From Loktanella sp. PT4BL (GTDB lineage Bacteria > Pseudomonadota > Alphaproteobacteria > Rhodobacterales > Rhodobacteraceae), in NCBI RefSeq assembly GCF_003201935.1, contig NZ_QJJL01000001.1, positions 434,001 to 498,000 of the forward strand: a stretch of 64,000 bases of DNA, read 5' to 3'. The position numbers and the translations under genes are program-made. The notes under the pieces were generated by a model. That model saw only the letters and a program-made list of their open reading frames with translations, did not search any database and was not told the DNA's origin. Positions 9,080-18,373 of this stretch are shown here, piece by piece (the stretch's first letter is position 1; each line of letters starts with the position of its first letter).

Positions 9080-10067
9080 TGCGCTGCTGAAGATCGAACA
9101 CCTGACACGGTATTTCGATATCTCGAAACCTTTCCTGAACCGGATGCTGGAACGCGATGAAAAGCAGTTCCTGACGGCGGTGGCCGACGTGAGCTTCGAG
9201 ATCAAGCGTGGCGAAACCTTTGCGCTGGTGGGCGAAAGCGGGTCGGGGAAATCGACGATTGCCAAGTTGGTTGTCGGCCTGCTGGCGGCCTCCGAAGGCA
9301 CGATTGAATTTGACGGGCACAAAATGACAGGGACGACAGGGACCGAGATGCGCGATCTGCGCCGCCGGTTCCAGATGATCTTTCAAGACCCTTTCGCAAG
9401 CCTGAACCCGCGCTGGCGCGTTGGTGATATCATCGCCGAGCCGATCCATACGTTTGGCCTGCTCAAAGGGGCTGACGTGACGAACCGTGTGGGTGAATTG
9501 CTGGATACGGTGGGCCTGTCCGCCAAAGACGCCGAGAAGTTTCCCCATGAGTTTTCCGGCGGCCAGCGCCAGCGGATCGCGATTGCACGCGCGCTGTCGT
9601 CCAAACCGGAATTCATCGTCTGTGACGAACCGACCTCGGCGCTGGATGTGTCTGTGCAGGCGCAGATTTTGAACCTGATGAAGGACCTTCAGGACGAAAT
9701 GGGCCTGACCTATCTTTTCATCAGCCATGACCTTTCGGTCGTGCGGCACATGGCGAGCCGGATTGGTGTGCTTTATCTGGGTCGTCTGGTCGAAGTGGCC
9801 GATGGGAAGACGCTTTTCTCGTCCCCGCAGCACCCCTATACGCAGATGCTCTTGGATGCGGTGCCTGATCTGGCGCTGTCGGGACGGCGGCGCAAACCTG
9901 TCGACGGTGAAATCCCGAACCCGATCAATCCGCCACCTGGCTGTGCCTTCCACCCACGTTGCCCGCTGGCCATGGACCGCTGCAAGGTTGATGCGCCCCA
10001 TCAGGTCGCGACAGAGACCGGTTATGCGGCGTGCTTCGCGCTGGAAGCCGAAGCAAAGGCAAGCTGA
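9072..10067 (+). CDS. peptide-type ABC importer ATPase (DppF/OppF family)
   Basis: A 331-aa nucleotide-binding subunit. Walker A is GESGSGKS at residues 54-61, the signature is HEFSGGQRQRI, Walker B is FIVCDEPTSALD, and the C-terminal PPGCAFHPRCPLAMDRC motif is that of the oligopeptide subfamily. The start ATG 9072 follows AAAGGAGCAAGCGA inside the end of the DppD-type gene; the longer frame from 8913 lies in the neighbour and is not used. This is the last importer gene; the next gene, convergent, begins 34 bp on. Confidence 0.93.
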   Translation: MADALLKIEHLTRYFDISKPFLNRMLERDEKQFLTAVADVSFEIKRGETFALVGESGSGKSTIAKLVVGLLAASEGTIEFDGHKMTGTTGTEMRDLRRRFQMIFQDPFASLNPRWRVGDIIAEPIHTFGLLKGADVTNRVGELLDTVGLSAKDAEKFPHEFSGGQRQRIAIARALSSKPEFIVCDEPTSALDVSVQAQILNLMKDLQDEMGLTYLFISHDLSVVRHMASRIGVLYLGRLVEVADGKTLFSSPQHPYTQMLLDAVPDLALSGRRRKPVDGEIPNPINPPPGCAFHPRCPLAMDRCKVDAPHQVATETGYAACFALEAEAKAS

Positions 10068-10101
10068 ACGGGGTCAGGCGGGAGCGGGCTTTCAACCGTC
10101 G

Positions 10102-11478
10102 TCAGACGGTTTCCAGATAGCTGTGGAATTCGAAGTCTGTGACGTGGCGCGCGAACCGTTTGAGTTCCTGCGTCTTGCATTCCACCAGCATGGTTTGAAG
10201 GCGCTTGGAAAAAATATTCTGCACGTGCTTGCCGCGGTTGAACGCCTGAATCGCTGTCGCCCAATCAAGGGGCAGATGGTCAAGTTTGAGACTATATGCA
10301 TCGCCCTCGATGGGCTGGGCAGGTTCCATTTTTTCTTCGATCCCGATCAGTGCTCCGCCAAGGATACTGCCAACCACCAGATACGGGTTCGCATCGGCCC
10401 CCGCGACCCTGTGTTCGATCCGGCGCGCTTTGTGGTTGCCGCCGGGAATGCGGATTGCCGCAGTACGGTTTTCATAGCCCCAAGCCACGCTGGTCGGGGC
10501 ATGTGCCCCCGGTAGCAAGCGCCGGTAGGAATTTTCATGCGGCGCAAATGTCAGGGTGTTTTCCTGCATCGTCTCCAATAGCCCCGCGACGGCATTCAGC
10601 ATCAGCGGCGTGCCTTCCGCGCCACCGTTGTCGAACAGGTTGACGCCGTTTTCATCGACAAGGCTGAAATGCACGTGAAAGCCGCTGCCGGACCGTTCGC
10701 CGTAGGGTTTGGCCATGAATGTCGCGGCCAAACCGTGCTTGCGCGCAATCCCGCGGACCAACCGCTTGAACAGCACGGCATCGTCAGCGGCCTGAAGCGG
10801 ATCGTTGACATGCATCATGTTGATTTCGAATTGCCCCGCTCCGTTTTCCGAGATTGCGGCATCTGCGGGAATGCCCTGTTCTTGGCAGGCCTGATAGACA
10901 TCGTTCAGGAAGCTGTCGAAATGCTGCAATTCATCGAGGGATAAGGCGCCGTCTGAATCAAGCCGCTTGCCGGTAACAGGAGAACAAGGTGGCTGCGGGC
11001 GCTCTTCGCTGGGATCACACAGGTAGAACTCAAGCTCGGTTGCCACGACGGGCGTCAGGCCCAGTGCCTTGTAGCGGTCAACGATATTGGCCAAGGCATG
11101 GCGCGGATCGCCCAGAAACGGTTTGCCGTCATCGGTATGCATCCAGAACATTGCCAAGGCAGAGGGCTGGCTGGTCCAGTTGATCAGGACAAGCGGGCGG
11201 CCGGTGTGTTCGCAGATCCCGTCTGAATCGCCTGTTTCAAAAACAAGTTCGTTGTTCTCGATATCCTCGCCCCAGACATCCATACTCAGGATCGACAGCG
11301 GCATCCGCAGCCCACCGTCAAGCGACGCACGCGCCTTTTCAATCGGCAGCCGCTTGCCGCGCATCGTGCCGTTCAGATCGCAAACACAGACAAAAACACT
11401 CTCGATCTCGGGGTGCTCCTGCAGCCACGTCATGATATTTGTGGTCGTCGTTGCCGGTGTCTTGTTCTGGGCAGTCAT
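10102..11478 (-). CDS. glutamine synthetase family ligase, gamma-glutamylpolyamine synthetase type
   Basis: 458 aa, with an N-terminal beta-grasp domain (VFVCVCDLNGTMRGKRLPIEKA) and a catalytic barrel containing VATELEFYL, SGSGFHVHFSL and NRTAAIRIPGGNHKARRIEHR, the metal, ammonia/amine and nucleotide segments of the GS fold. True GlnA has a different N-terminus; the VCDLNGTMRGKR start is typical of PuuA/GlnA-like enzymes that join glutamate to putrescine or other amines with ATP. ATG 11478 is preceded by GAAGGATCGCAAT; a longer frame from 11553 lacks support. It is divergent from the amino-acid decarboxylase at 11731, which could supply its amine substrate. The exact amine is inferred. Confidence 0.85.
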   Translation of the reverse strand: MTAQNKTPATTTTNIMTWLQEHPEIESVFVCVCDLNGTMRGKRLPIEKARASLDGGLRMPLSILSMDVWGEDIENNELVFETGDSDGICEHTGRPLVLINWTSQPSALAMFWMHTDDGKPFLGDPRHALANIVDRYKALGLTPVVATELEFYLCDPSEERPQPPCSPVTGKRLDSDGALSLDELQHFDSFLNDVYQACQEQGIPADAAISENGAGQFEINMMHVNDPLQAADDAVLFKRLVRGIARKHGLAATFMAKPYGERSGSGFHVHFSLVDENGVNLFDNGGAEGTPLMLNAVAGLLETMQENTLTFAPHENSYRRLLPGAHAPTSVAWGYENRTAAIRIPGGNHKARRIEHRVAGADANPYLVVGSILGGALIGIEEKMEPAQPIEGDAYSLKLDHLPLDWATAIQAFNRGKHVQNIFSKRLQTMLVECKTQELKRFARHVTDFEFHSYLETV

Positions 11479-11730
11479 ATTGCGATCCTTCGTATGTCCT
11501 GACGTCATATCCAGGCGACCGCGAAGGTGATATATGCTCTCCGGCCTGCTCAAGGATGCATGATATGTCTAGCCTGCGGCGCAGGTGACTGCCAGCGGGA
11601 AGTATATAGGCCACCATGGACATCAGCCCGAAAGTAGCCCCATAAGTGGGCAACGATCGTGGTTCGAAACGCTGCTTGTGTCGATTCTCAAGAGGGCGTC
11701 ATCCACCAAGTCTGGAGCTAGGAAAGCATC
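11479..11730. promoter_or_regulatory. shared divergent control region of ligase and decarboxylase
   Basis: These 252 bases lie between the two divergent starts. They contain the 8-base palindrome TGACGTCA at 11500-11507, inside the probable leader of the ligase gene, and a good ribosome site (GGAGCTAGGAAAGC) for the decarboxylase. I cannot assign a regulator. A shared control region fits joint regulation of amine formation and glutamylation. Confidence 0.4.
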
Positions 11731-14022
11731 ATGAAGTTTCGTTTCCCCATTTTCATTATCGACGAGGATTTCCGGTCGGATAACAACTCTGGGGTGGGTA
11801 TTCGCGCGATGGCACAGGCCATCGAAAACGAGGGTGTCGAGGTCGTCGGCGTTACAAACTACGGTGACCTGTCCCAGTTCGCACAGCAGCAATCCCGCGC
11901 CAGCGCCTTCCTTTTGTCGATTGATGATGAAGAGTTCAGCGCGGGCCCCGACATTGACCCCGTGGTCGTCAACCTGCGCGCCTTTATTGAAGAGGTGCGC
12001 TGGAAAAACGCGGATGTGCCGATCTTCATCTACGGTGAAACCAAAACCGCACGCCATCTGCCCAACGATATTCTGCGCGAACTGCACGGCTTCATCCATA
12101 TGTTCGAGGATACGCCCGAATTCGTCGCGCGACACATTATTCGCGAGGCGAAAACCTATCTCGAAGGCATCCAGCCGCCCTTCTTCAAGGCTTTGTTGGA
12201 TTATGCGGATGACGGCTCTTATTCGTGGCACTGCCCGGGCCATTCGGGAGGCGTTGCTTTTCTCAAAAGCCCGATTGGCCAGATGTATCACCAGTTTTAC
12301 GGTGAAAACATGCTGCGTGCCGACGTTTGCAATTCGGTCGAGGAACTGGGCCAGTTGTTGGACCACAATGGTGCAATCGGCGCGTCGGAACGCAACGCCG
12401 CCCGTATCTTCAACGCCGATCACTGTTTCTTTGTCACCAACGGAACCAGCACCAGCAACAAGATGGTCTGGCATCACACGGTTGCCCCCGGCGATGTTGT
12501 TGTGGTCGACCGCAACTGTCACAAATCCATTTTGCATAGCATCATCATGACCGGTGCGATCCCGATCTTTCTGAAACCCACGCGGAACCATTTCGGGATC
12601 ATCGGCCCGATCCAGCGCAGCGAGTTCGAGATCGGAGCCATCCGCGACAAGATCCGCGCCAACCCGTTGCTGGCGCATATCGACGCCGATACCGTCAAGC
12701 CGCGTATCATGACGCTGACCCAGTCAACCTATGACGGTGTGCTGTACAACACCGAGACGATCAAGGACCGGCTGGACGGCTATATCGAGAACCTGCATTT
12801 CGATGAGGCATGGTTGCCCCATGCGGCCTTCCATCCGTTCTACGGCAACTTCCATTCGATGGGGCGCAAACGGGAACGGCCACGGCATTCGGTGACCTAT
12901 GCCACCCAGTCGATCCACAAACTCTTGGCAGGGATCAGTCAGGCCAGCCATGTGCTGGTGCAGGATTCGCAAGACACCAAACTGGATCGCCACCTCTTTA
13001 ACGAAGCCTACCTGATGCACACCAGCACCAGCCCGCAGTATAGCATCATTGCAAGCTGTGATGTGGCCGCGGCCATGATGGAACCGCCAGGCGGCACGGC
13101 CCTGGTCGAGGAAAGCATACAGGAAGCGCTCGATTTCCGCCGTGCCATGCGCAAGGTCGATGACGAGTTTGGCGCTGATGACTGGTGGTTCAAGGTCTGG
13201 GGCCCTGATGCGCTCGAGGAAGAGGGGATCGGCCGCGCCAAAGATTGGGTGCTCAAGCGCACCGATGAAGAAGGAGTGCAGGCCTCTGACGGTGAAGACG
13301 CTTGGCACGGGTTTGGGGATATGGCCCCGGGCTTTAACATGCTGGACCCGATCAAGGCCACGATCATCACACCGGGCCTGAACCTTGATGGGCGTTTCGA
13401 AGAGGCGGGTATCCCCGCATCGATCGTGACCAAATATCTGGCCGAACATGGGGTCGTGGTGGAAAAAACCGGCCTTTACAGTTTCTTCATCATGTTCACC
13501 ATCGGCATCACCAAGGGGCGTTGGAACACGCTGTTGGCCGCGTTGCAGCAGTTCAAGGACGACTACCGCAAGAACCAACCGATGTGGCGCACGATGCCGG
13601 AGTTCTGCGCGAAACATCCGCGCTATGAACAGATGGGCCTGCGCGATCTTTGCGAACATGTGCACAAGCTCTATGCGAAATACGACGTCGCGATCCTGTC
13701 AACGGATATGTATCTGAGCGATCTGACCCCCGCCATGACACCTTCGGACGCCTTTGCGCATATCGCGCAGCGCACGACGCAGCGTGTACCGATCGACGCG
13801 CTTGAGGGGAGGATCACAACGAGCCTGATCACGCCTTACCCGCCCGGTATTCCGCTGCTTATTCCGGGTGAGGTGTTCAACAGCAAGATTGTCGAATACC
13901 TCAAATTCAATCGCGAATTCGCCCGTGATTGTCCGGGGTTTGAGACGGACATCCATGGCTTGGTTCAAATCACCGGCCTTGATGGGACTGTCGAGTATTT
14001 TGCCGATTGCGTCGCCGCGTAA
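11731..14022 (+). CDS. PLP-dependent Orn/Lys/Arg decarboxylase (biodegradative fold-type I)
   Basis: 763 aa, the length of inducible arginine/lysine/ornithine decarboxylases. The N-terminal ~125 residues form the response-regulator-like wing domain (FIIDEDFRSDNNSGVGIRAMAQAIE). The PLP domain has SWHCPGHSGGVAFLKSPIG, CFFVTNGTSTSNKMVWHH and the Schiff-base lysine in ATQSIHKLLAG (about K397). The C-terminal domain (TSLITPYPPGIPLLIPGE) is also family-typical. The enzyme removes CO2 from a basic amino acid to give agmatine, cadaverine or putrescine; sequence alone does not decide which. The neighbouring glutamylpolyamine-type ligase suggests that the product is channelled into gamma-glutamylated amine metabolism. 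Confidence 0.92.
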   Translation: MKFRFPIFIIDEDFRSDNNSGVGIRAMAQAIENEGVEVVGVTNYGDLSQFAQQQSRASAFLLSIDDEEFSAGPDIDPVVVNLRAFIEEVRWKNADVPIFIYGETKTARHLPNDILRELHGFIHMFEDTPEFVARHIIREAKTYLEGIQPPFFKALLDYADDGSYSWHCPGHSGGVAFLKSPIGQMYHQFYGENMLRADVCNSVEELGQLLDHNGAIGASERNAARIFNADHCFFVTNGTSTSNKMVWHHTVAPGDVVVVDRNCHKSILHSIIMTGAIPIFLKPTRNHFGIIGPIQRSEFEIGAIRDKIRANPLLAHIDADTVKPRIMTLTQSTYDGVLYNTETIKDRLDGYIENLHFDEAWLPHAAFHPFYGNFHSMGRKRERPRHSVTYATQSIHKLLAGISQASHVLVQDSQDTKLDRHLFNEAYLMHTSTSPQYSIIASCDVAAAMMEPPGGTALVEESIQEALDFRRAMRKVDDEFGADDWWFKVWGPDALEEEGIGRAKDWVLKRTDEEGVQASDGEDAWHGFGDMAPGFNMLDPIKATIITPGLNLDGRFEEAGIPASIVTKYLAEHGVVVEKTGLYSFFIMFTIGITKGRWNTLLAALQQFKDDYRKNQPMWRTMPEFCAKHPRYEQMGLRDLCEHVHKLYAKYDVAILSTDMYLSDLTPAMTPSDAFAHIAQRTTQRVPIDALEGRITTSLITPYPPGIPLLIPGEVFNSKIVEYLKFNREFARDCPGFETDIHGLVQITGLDGTVEYFADCVAA

Positions 14023-14063
14023 GGCCGGAAGGGATAGCGCTATCGGTTTGCAGGGAGCGGATT

Positions 14064-14096
14064 AGTGCTTGTCTTCTGCTTGTTGCGACAGGCACT
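14064..14096 (+). terminator. stem-loop between decarboxylase and gamma-glutamyltransferase
   Basis: A 10-bp stem (AGTGCTTGTC / GACAGGCACT, one G-U pair) with a 13-base loop, followed by TTTGG. It could be a weak terminator or attenuator; the T-run is too short for a confident call. Confidence 0.45.
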
Positions 14097-14125
14097 TTGG
14101 CAGCAAGAGGCAATAGGGGGGTAAG

Positions 14126-15712
14126 ATGCTGAGATCAGCGATGGGATATAACGGCGCGGTGAGCGCGCCGCACCGTGCCGCGGCACTGGCGGGCCGAGAT
14201 ATACTGGAAGCGGGCGGGACAGCGATTGAAGCGATGGTCGCTGCAGCGGCTGCCGTGGCCGTGGCCTATCCGCATATGAACGGGATTGGCGGCGATGGGT
14301 TCTGGGTGATCCACCGACCTGGCCAGGCCCCCGTGGGCATATCGGGTTGTGGTCGTGCAGCGGGGCTTGCAACGCCGGAATGGTACGCCGCGCGCGGGGC
14401 AACGGATGCGATCCCCAGCCGTGGCGCACAGGCGGCATTAACCGTGCCGGGCACGATTGAGGGTTGGGCAAAAGCGCTGGACCTTGTGCCGGCAGACCGG
14501 CGTCTGCCCCTGTCACAACTTCTCGCACCCGCGATTGCGCTGGCACGCGAGGGTGTCGCAGTGACAGCAAACCAGTCTCTCACAACCGCCGACAAGCTGG
14601 CGACCCTGAAAGGTGTCGAAGGCTTTGACGAGACCTTCCTTGTGGATGGCGCGCCACCGGAACCGGGGTATCGTTTGCGCCAGACGGCACTTGGTCAAAC
14701 CTTGGAGCGCCTCGCCGATGTGGGCCTTGATGATTTTTACCGCGGCGACATTGCCGCAACCCACGCGGCATTTCTGGAAAACGCTGGCAGCCCGCTGCGG
14801 CTGGACGATTTTAACCGCTTTACAGCCGAACAGGTCACGCCGCTGAAAGTTCAGGTGAAAGCAGGCCAGCTTTATAACATGATCGCACCGACCCAAGGGG
14901 TTTCATCCTTGATGATCCTTGCGCTCTTTGACCGTTTAAACGTCGAGACGGCCGAGAGTTTCGCGCATCTGCATGGTCTGATCGAGGCTACAAAGCTGGC
15001 CTTTATCAAGCGCAATGCGGAACTGGGTGATCCCGACTATATGGCAACACCCGCTCAGGACTGGCTGCAAGCGGACGATCTGGATGCGCTGGCGAAACAG
15101 GTCAATCCGGAGGTCGCCTTGCCTTGGCCGCATGAGGCCAAAGCAGGCGATACGATCTGGATGGGGGCCGCCGATCGCGAGGGCTGCGTTGTCAGCTTTA
15201 TCCAATCGGTCTTTTGGGAATTCGGATCAGGCCTGACATGCCCTGATACCGGCGTCTATTTCCAGAACCGTGGCGCAGGCTTTTCGTTGCAGGAGGGGCC
15301 CAACCAACTGGGTCCCTACCGCCGTCCGTTCCACACATTGAACCCCGCTTTGGCGCAATTGGCGGATGGCCGTGTTATGGCCTACGGTACGATGGGTGGC
15401 GAAGGCCAGCCACAGACACAGGCGGCAGTCTTTACGCGCTATGTGCTATTCGGACAGGATTTGCAGGCGGCAGTGACAGCGCCAAGGTGGCTTTTGGGCC
15501 GCACGTGGGGTGATGCGACAACCAGCCTGAAGCTCGAGGACCGTTTTGATCCCGAACTTGTCGCGGCCCTGACCGCGGCAGGTCATGAGGTTGAGATGAT
15601 CGCGCCGTTCTCTGATCTGGCAGGTCACGCCGGGGCGGTGGTGATGCACCCTTCCGGCCTGATGGAATGTGCAAGTGATCCGCGCGCTGATGGTGCGGCA
15701 ATCGCTATCTGA
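14126..15712 (+). CDS. gamma-glutamyltransferase family (Ntn-hydrolase) protein
   Basis: 528 aa with the overall GGT layout: HRAAALAGRDILEAGGTAIEAMVAAAAAVAVAYPHMNGIGGDGFWVI at the start, QAALTVPGTIEGWAKA, and a small-subunit region near residue 343. The autocatalytic nucleophile threonine aligns with T343 in GDTIWMGAADREG, where classic enzymes read TTHxSVVD. The C-terminal half (YFQNRGAGFSLQ, GTMGGEGQPQTQ) matches the small subunit. No signal peptide is obvious, so it may be cytoplasmic. The altered residues after the nucleophile suggest a divergent subfamily acting on a gamma-glutamyl compound, fitting the ligase nearby. Start ATG 14126 follows AGGGGGGTAAG. Confidence 0.82.
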   Translation: MLRSAMGYNGAVSAPHRAAALAGRDILEAGGTAIEAMVAAAAAVAVAYPHMNGIGGDGFWVIHRPGQAPVGISGCGRAAGLATPEWYAARGATDAIPSRGAQAALTVPGTIEGWAKALDLVPADRRLPLSQLLAPAIALAREGVAVTANQSLTTADKLATLKGVEGFDETFLVDGAPPEPGYRLRQTALGQTLERLADVGLDDFYRGDIAATHAAFLENAGSPLRLDDFNRFTAEQVTPLKVQVKAGQLYNMIAPTQGVSSLMILALFDRLNVETAESFAHLHGLIEATKLAFIKRNAELGDPDYMATPAQDWLQADDLDALAKQVNPEVALPWPHEAKAGDTIWMGAADREGCVVSFIQSVFWEFGSGLTCPDTGVYFQNRGAGFSLQEGPNQLGPYRRPFHTLNPALAQLADGRVMAYGTMGGEGQPQTQAAVFTRYVLFGQDLQAAVTAPRWLLGRTWGDATTSLKLEDRFDPELVAALTAAGHEVEMIAPFSDLAGHAGAVVMHPSGLMECASDPRADGAAIAI

Positions 15713-15748
15713 TCCTGCGGGCTGCACCATTTGTGCGGCAGATAACAC

Positions 15749-15783
15749 ATAACGCCGCAACGGGTTTCCCGCTGCGGCGTTAT
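15749..15783. terminator. bidirectional terminator between convergent genes
   Basis: An 11-bp inverted repeat (ATAACGCCGCA / TGCGGCGTTAT) with a GC-rich 13-base loop, sitting between the convergent GGT-like and PanE-like genes. It can work in either direction. Confidence 0.75.
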
Positions 15784-15805
15784 CAAATTCAACAAAACCT
15801 TTGCC

Positions 15806-16786
15806 TTAAACGCCGTAAAGGCCAGCTACCCTGCCACGCAATGCGACCAGAGCCAGCACCGTGTCAATCGTTGGTGTCGGCGTTTCGGTGACGCGCCCAA
15901 GTTCTTTCACCGAGCCTACAAGCGCGTCGATTTCCATCGGGCGTCCTTGGTCCAGATCCTGCAGCATGGATGTGCGGTGCGCTCCCACATCGGCACCGCC
16001 CTGGATGCGACGGTCGACATCAATCGGGAATTTGACGCCCAGCTTTTCGGCAATCGCCTGCGCTTCAAGCATCATGTTGCGGGCAACCTCGCGCGTGCCG
16101 GGGTCTGTGCACAGAACATCAAGCGTCGCATGGGTCAGCGCAGAGATCGGATTGAACGACAGATTGCCCCAGAGCTTGACCCAGATTTCGTCCCTGATCT
16201 TCGGCCGGACAGGCGCCCTGAGCCCCGCATCTGCCAGCGCCTTGGAAAGGGTAAGCGCGCGTTCGGACTTTGATCCGTCAGGTTCCCCCAAGGAAAAGCG
16301 GTTGCCTTCGATGTGTTTGACAACACCCGGTGCGATGACCTCGGCGGCAGGGTAGACGACACAGCCCAGCACACGGTCCGGACCAAAGCCGTCCCATTGT
16401 GCGTTGCCGGGATCGACTGTTTCCAGCCGCGTGCCTTCAAGCGGACCGCCGATTTTGTGGAAATACCACCAAGGCACACCGTTCACGCCCGATACAATGG
16501 TCGTGTTCTCACCGATCAGCGGCTGCATTTTTGGCACCACCGGCGGGACGGAGTGGGCCTTCAGCGTGACAATCACATAGTCCTGTGGCCCAAGATCGGC
16601 CGCGTCGTCCGAAGCTGTGACCTTCACCGTGGTTTCGCCACTTTCCTCAATCAGACGCAACCCGTCTTCCCGCATCGCCTTAAGATGCGGGCCGCGCGCC
16701 ACAAGGCTGACATCTGCCCCGGCCTGCGCGAGCTTTGCACCCATATAGCCGCCGATTGCACCGGCCCCGAAAATACAGATCTTCAT
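15806..16786 (-). CDS. ketopantoate reductase family (PanE/ApbA) NADPH oxidoreductase
   Basis: 326 aa. The N-terminal NADP site is IFGAGAIGGYMG (GxGxxG at residues 7-12). The conserved lysine/asparagine region VKLWGNLSFNPISALTHATLD and the C-terminal helical domain (SMLQDLDQGRPMEIDALVG) are those of 2-dehydropantoate 2-reductases. The starting Met at 16786 has GATAAGGAGCGCACC upstream; the 27-residue longer frame runs into the neighbouring gene. It is the last gene of a block with an acyl-CoA ligase and a TctCBA transporter, so it may reduce a 2-oxoacid other than ketopantoate; that is inference. Confidence 0.85.
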   Translation of the reverse strand: MKICIFGAGAIGGYMGAKLAQAGADVSLVARGPHLKAMREDGLRLIEESGETTVKVTASDDAADLGPQDYVIVTLKAHSVPPVVPKMQPLIGENTTIVSGVNGVPWWYFHKIGGPLEGTRLETVDPGNAQWDGFGPDRVLGCVVYPAAEVIAPGVVKHIEGNRFSLGEPDGSKSERALTLSKALADAGLRAPVRPKIRDEIWVKLWGNLSFNPISALTHATLDVLCTDPGTREVARNMMLEAQAIAEKLGVKFPIDVDRRIQGGADVGAHRTSMLQDLDQGRPMEIDALVGSVKELGRVTETPTPTIDTVLALVALRGRVAGLYGV

Positions 16787-16796
16787 GGTGCGCTCC

Positions 16797-18308
16797 TTAT
16801 CCCAGGCCCAGTTTCTCGGCGAGGCCGATACGCTGGAGCTTTCCGGTCGCACCCTTCGGGATCTCATCCAGGATCAGGATATTGCGCGGAACCTTGAAGG
16901 CCGCCAGCCGTTCGCTTGCGAAATCGCGGATCTCGCGGTCCGTGGCGCTTTGCCCCTCTTTCAGCACGACGGCGGCCGCAACGTCTTCGCCGAGTTTGGC
17001 GTGCGGGACAGCAAAGGTCACACATTGCCCGACGGCGGGGTGATCGGACAGGACGCCGTCAACCTCCAGCGGGCTGATCTTTTCACCGCCACGGTTGATG
17101 ATTTCCTTCAGGCGACCGGTGAGCGACAGGTAACCGTCCTCATCAAACATGCCCTGATCGCCGGTCCGGAACCAGCGCTTGCCCTCGGCTTCAAAGAAGT
17201 TCTTCTCGTTCGCTTCGGGGTTTGCCTCATAGCCCGGTGTCACGTTGGGGCCGGAGATCGCAATCTCGCCCACGCCATCAATCAGGCGGTTTTCCACTTC
17301 ATGGGCAATGCGTACTTCGGGACCGGCGGGCAGACCGACAGCGCCGGGTTTCTGACGGCCCGGTTCAATCGGATTGCAGCACATCTGATGCGCGGCCTCT
17401 GTCATGCCGTAGGCCTCGACGACGGGCGCGCCAAAGGTCTCGGCCAGTTGGGTCATCACAGGACCGGGTAGGGACGAGGAAGATGACCGCAAGAAGCGCA
17501 AGCGCGCGTTCTTGATGATCTCCGCATTGCGCGGCGCGCGTGCCAGAATAGCCTGATGCATCGTCGGCACGGCGGTGTACCACGTGGGATCGACCTCTTC
17601 GAGCCAGCCATAGAACTTGAGCGCATCAAAACCCGGTGCACAGCTGATCGATGCCCCGGCGGCAAGCGACGCGCTGACAGCCGCAATCAGACCGTGAATG
17701 TGGAACAGCGGCATCACGTTGAGGCAACAATCCTCCGGCGTCAGAGCAAGTGACGCACGGATGTTCTCGGCAGAGGCCGCGACATTCGATTGCAGCAATG
17801 GCACGATTTTGGGGCGCGATGTGGTGCCCGATGTGTGCAGGATAAGGGCCACATCATCGGCTGTGGGGACCGCATCCGACACATCGCCTGTCACATCGGT
17901 CGCAAGCGTGAAGGTGCCCGCCGGTTCGGTCGCGGTCAGTTCGATCACCGTCATGTTGAAACGGTTCGCGGCCGCGCGCGCAGGTCCGTCATAGCCTGCC
18001 TCCACGATGATGGCGCGCGCTTTGAGGTCCTCAAGATAGAACGCGAATTCGTCCTCTTTGTAGGCGGGATTCAGCGGGGCCGTGGTCGCCGACTGCGCGA
18101 CCGTGACAAAAGCAGCCGCCATTTCAGGGCCGTTGGGCAAGACGATTGCAACACGGTCACGCGCGCCGATACCTGCTTTGCGCAATGCCGCACGCACGTC
18201 TTGGGTAAGCGCCCGCAGGTCAGCATAGGTCATCCAGTCGCGGCCGGGTGCACCGATGGCATTGGCCGTATCGGGGTGCGGCTGGATCAGGTCTTCAAGT
18301 CTTTGCAT
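16797..18308 (-). CDS. AMP-forming acyl-CoA synthetase (oxalyl-CoA synthetase-like)
   Basis: 503 aa. The adenylate-binding P-loop is TSGTTSRPKIVPL from residue 159. Further motifs are YGMTEAAHQM, WFRTGDQGMFDEDGYLSLTGRLKEIINRGGEKISPLEVD and a catalytic lysine near the end in PKGATGKLQRIG, the standard ANL-superfamily set. The TSGTTSRPK variant and overall length resemble the oxalate-CoA ligase/AAE3 branch, so a short carboxylate such as oxalate is a reasonable but unproven substrate. It lies between the TctA gene (65 bp upstream) and panE-like (stop 10 bp before that start), in one leftward transcription unit. The transporter could bring in the acid that this enzyme activates. Confidence 0.85.
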   Translation of the reverse strand: MQRLEDLIQPHPDTANAIGAPGRDWMTYADLRALTQDVRAALRKAGIGARDRVAIVLPNGPEMAAAFVTVAQSATTAPLNPAYKEDEFAFYLEDLKARAIIVEAGYDGPARAAANRFNMTVIELTATEPAGTFTLATDVTGDVSDAVPTADDVALILHTSGTTSRPKIVPLLQSNVAASAENIRASLALTPEDCCLNVMPLFHIHGLIAAVSASLAAGASISCAPGFDALKFYGWLEEVDPTWYTAVPTMHQAILARAPRNAEIIKNARLRFLRSSSSSLPGPVMTQLAETFGAPVVEAYGMTEAAHQMCCNPIEPGRQKPGAVGLPAGPEVRIAHEVENRLIDGVGEIAISGPNVTPGYEANPEANEKNFFEAEGKRWFRTGDQGMFDEDGYLSLTGRLKEIINRGGEKISPLEVDGVLSDHPAVGQCVTFAVPHAKLGEDVAAAVVLKEGQSATDREIRDFASERLAAFKVPRNILILDEIPKGATGKLQRIGLAEKLGLG

Positions 18309-18373
18309 AGCGTGTCTTTCATGTCGTTTGGTGTTTGGATGGACGCGATCTGTTGTCAGATTTTGTACATCGG

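Noticed and set aside
7391-9322. 643-codon leftward open frame over the peptide importer
   Set aside because: It lies antisense to clear permease and ATPase genes; its translation is low-complexity Ser/Arg/Pro with no motif, a codon-bias shadow.
11500-11507. TGACGTCA palindrome as an operator
   Set aside because: An 8-base palindrome is common by chance and no regulator with this site is known to me here.
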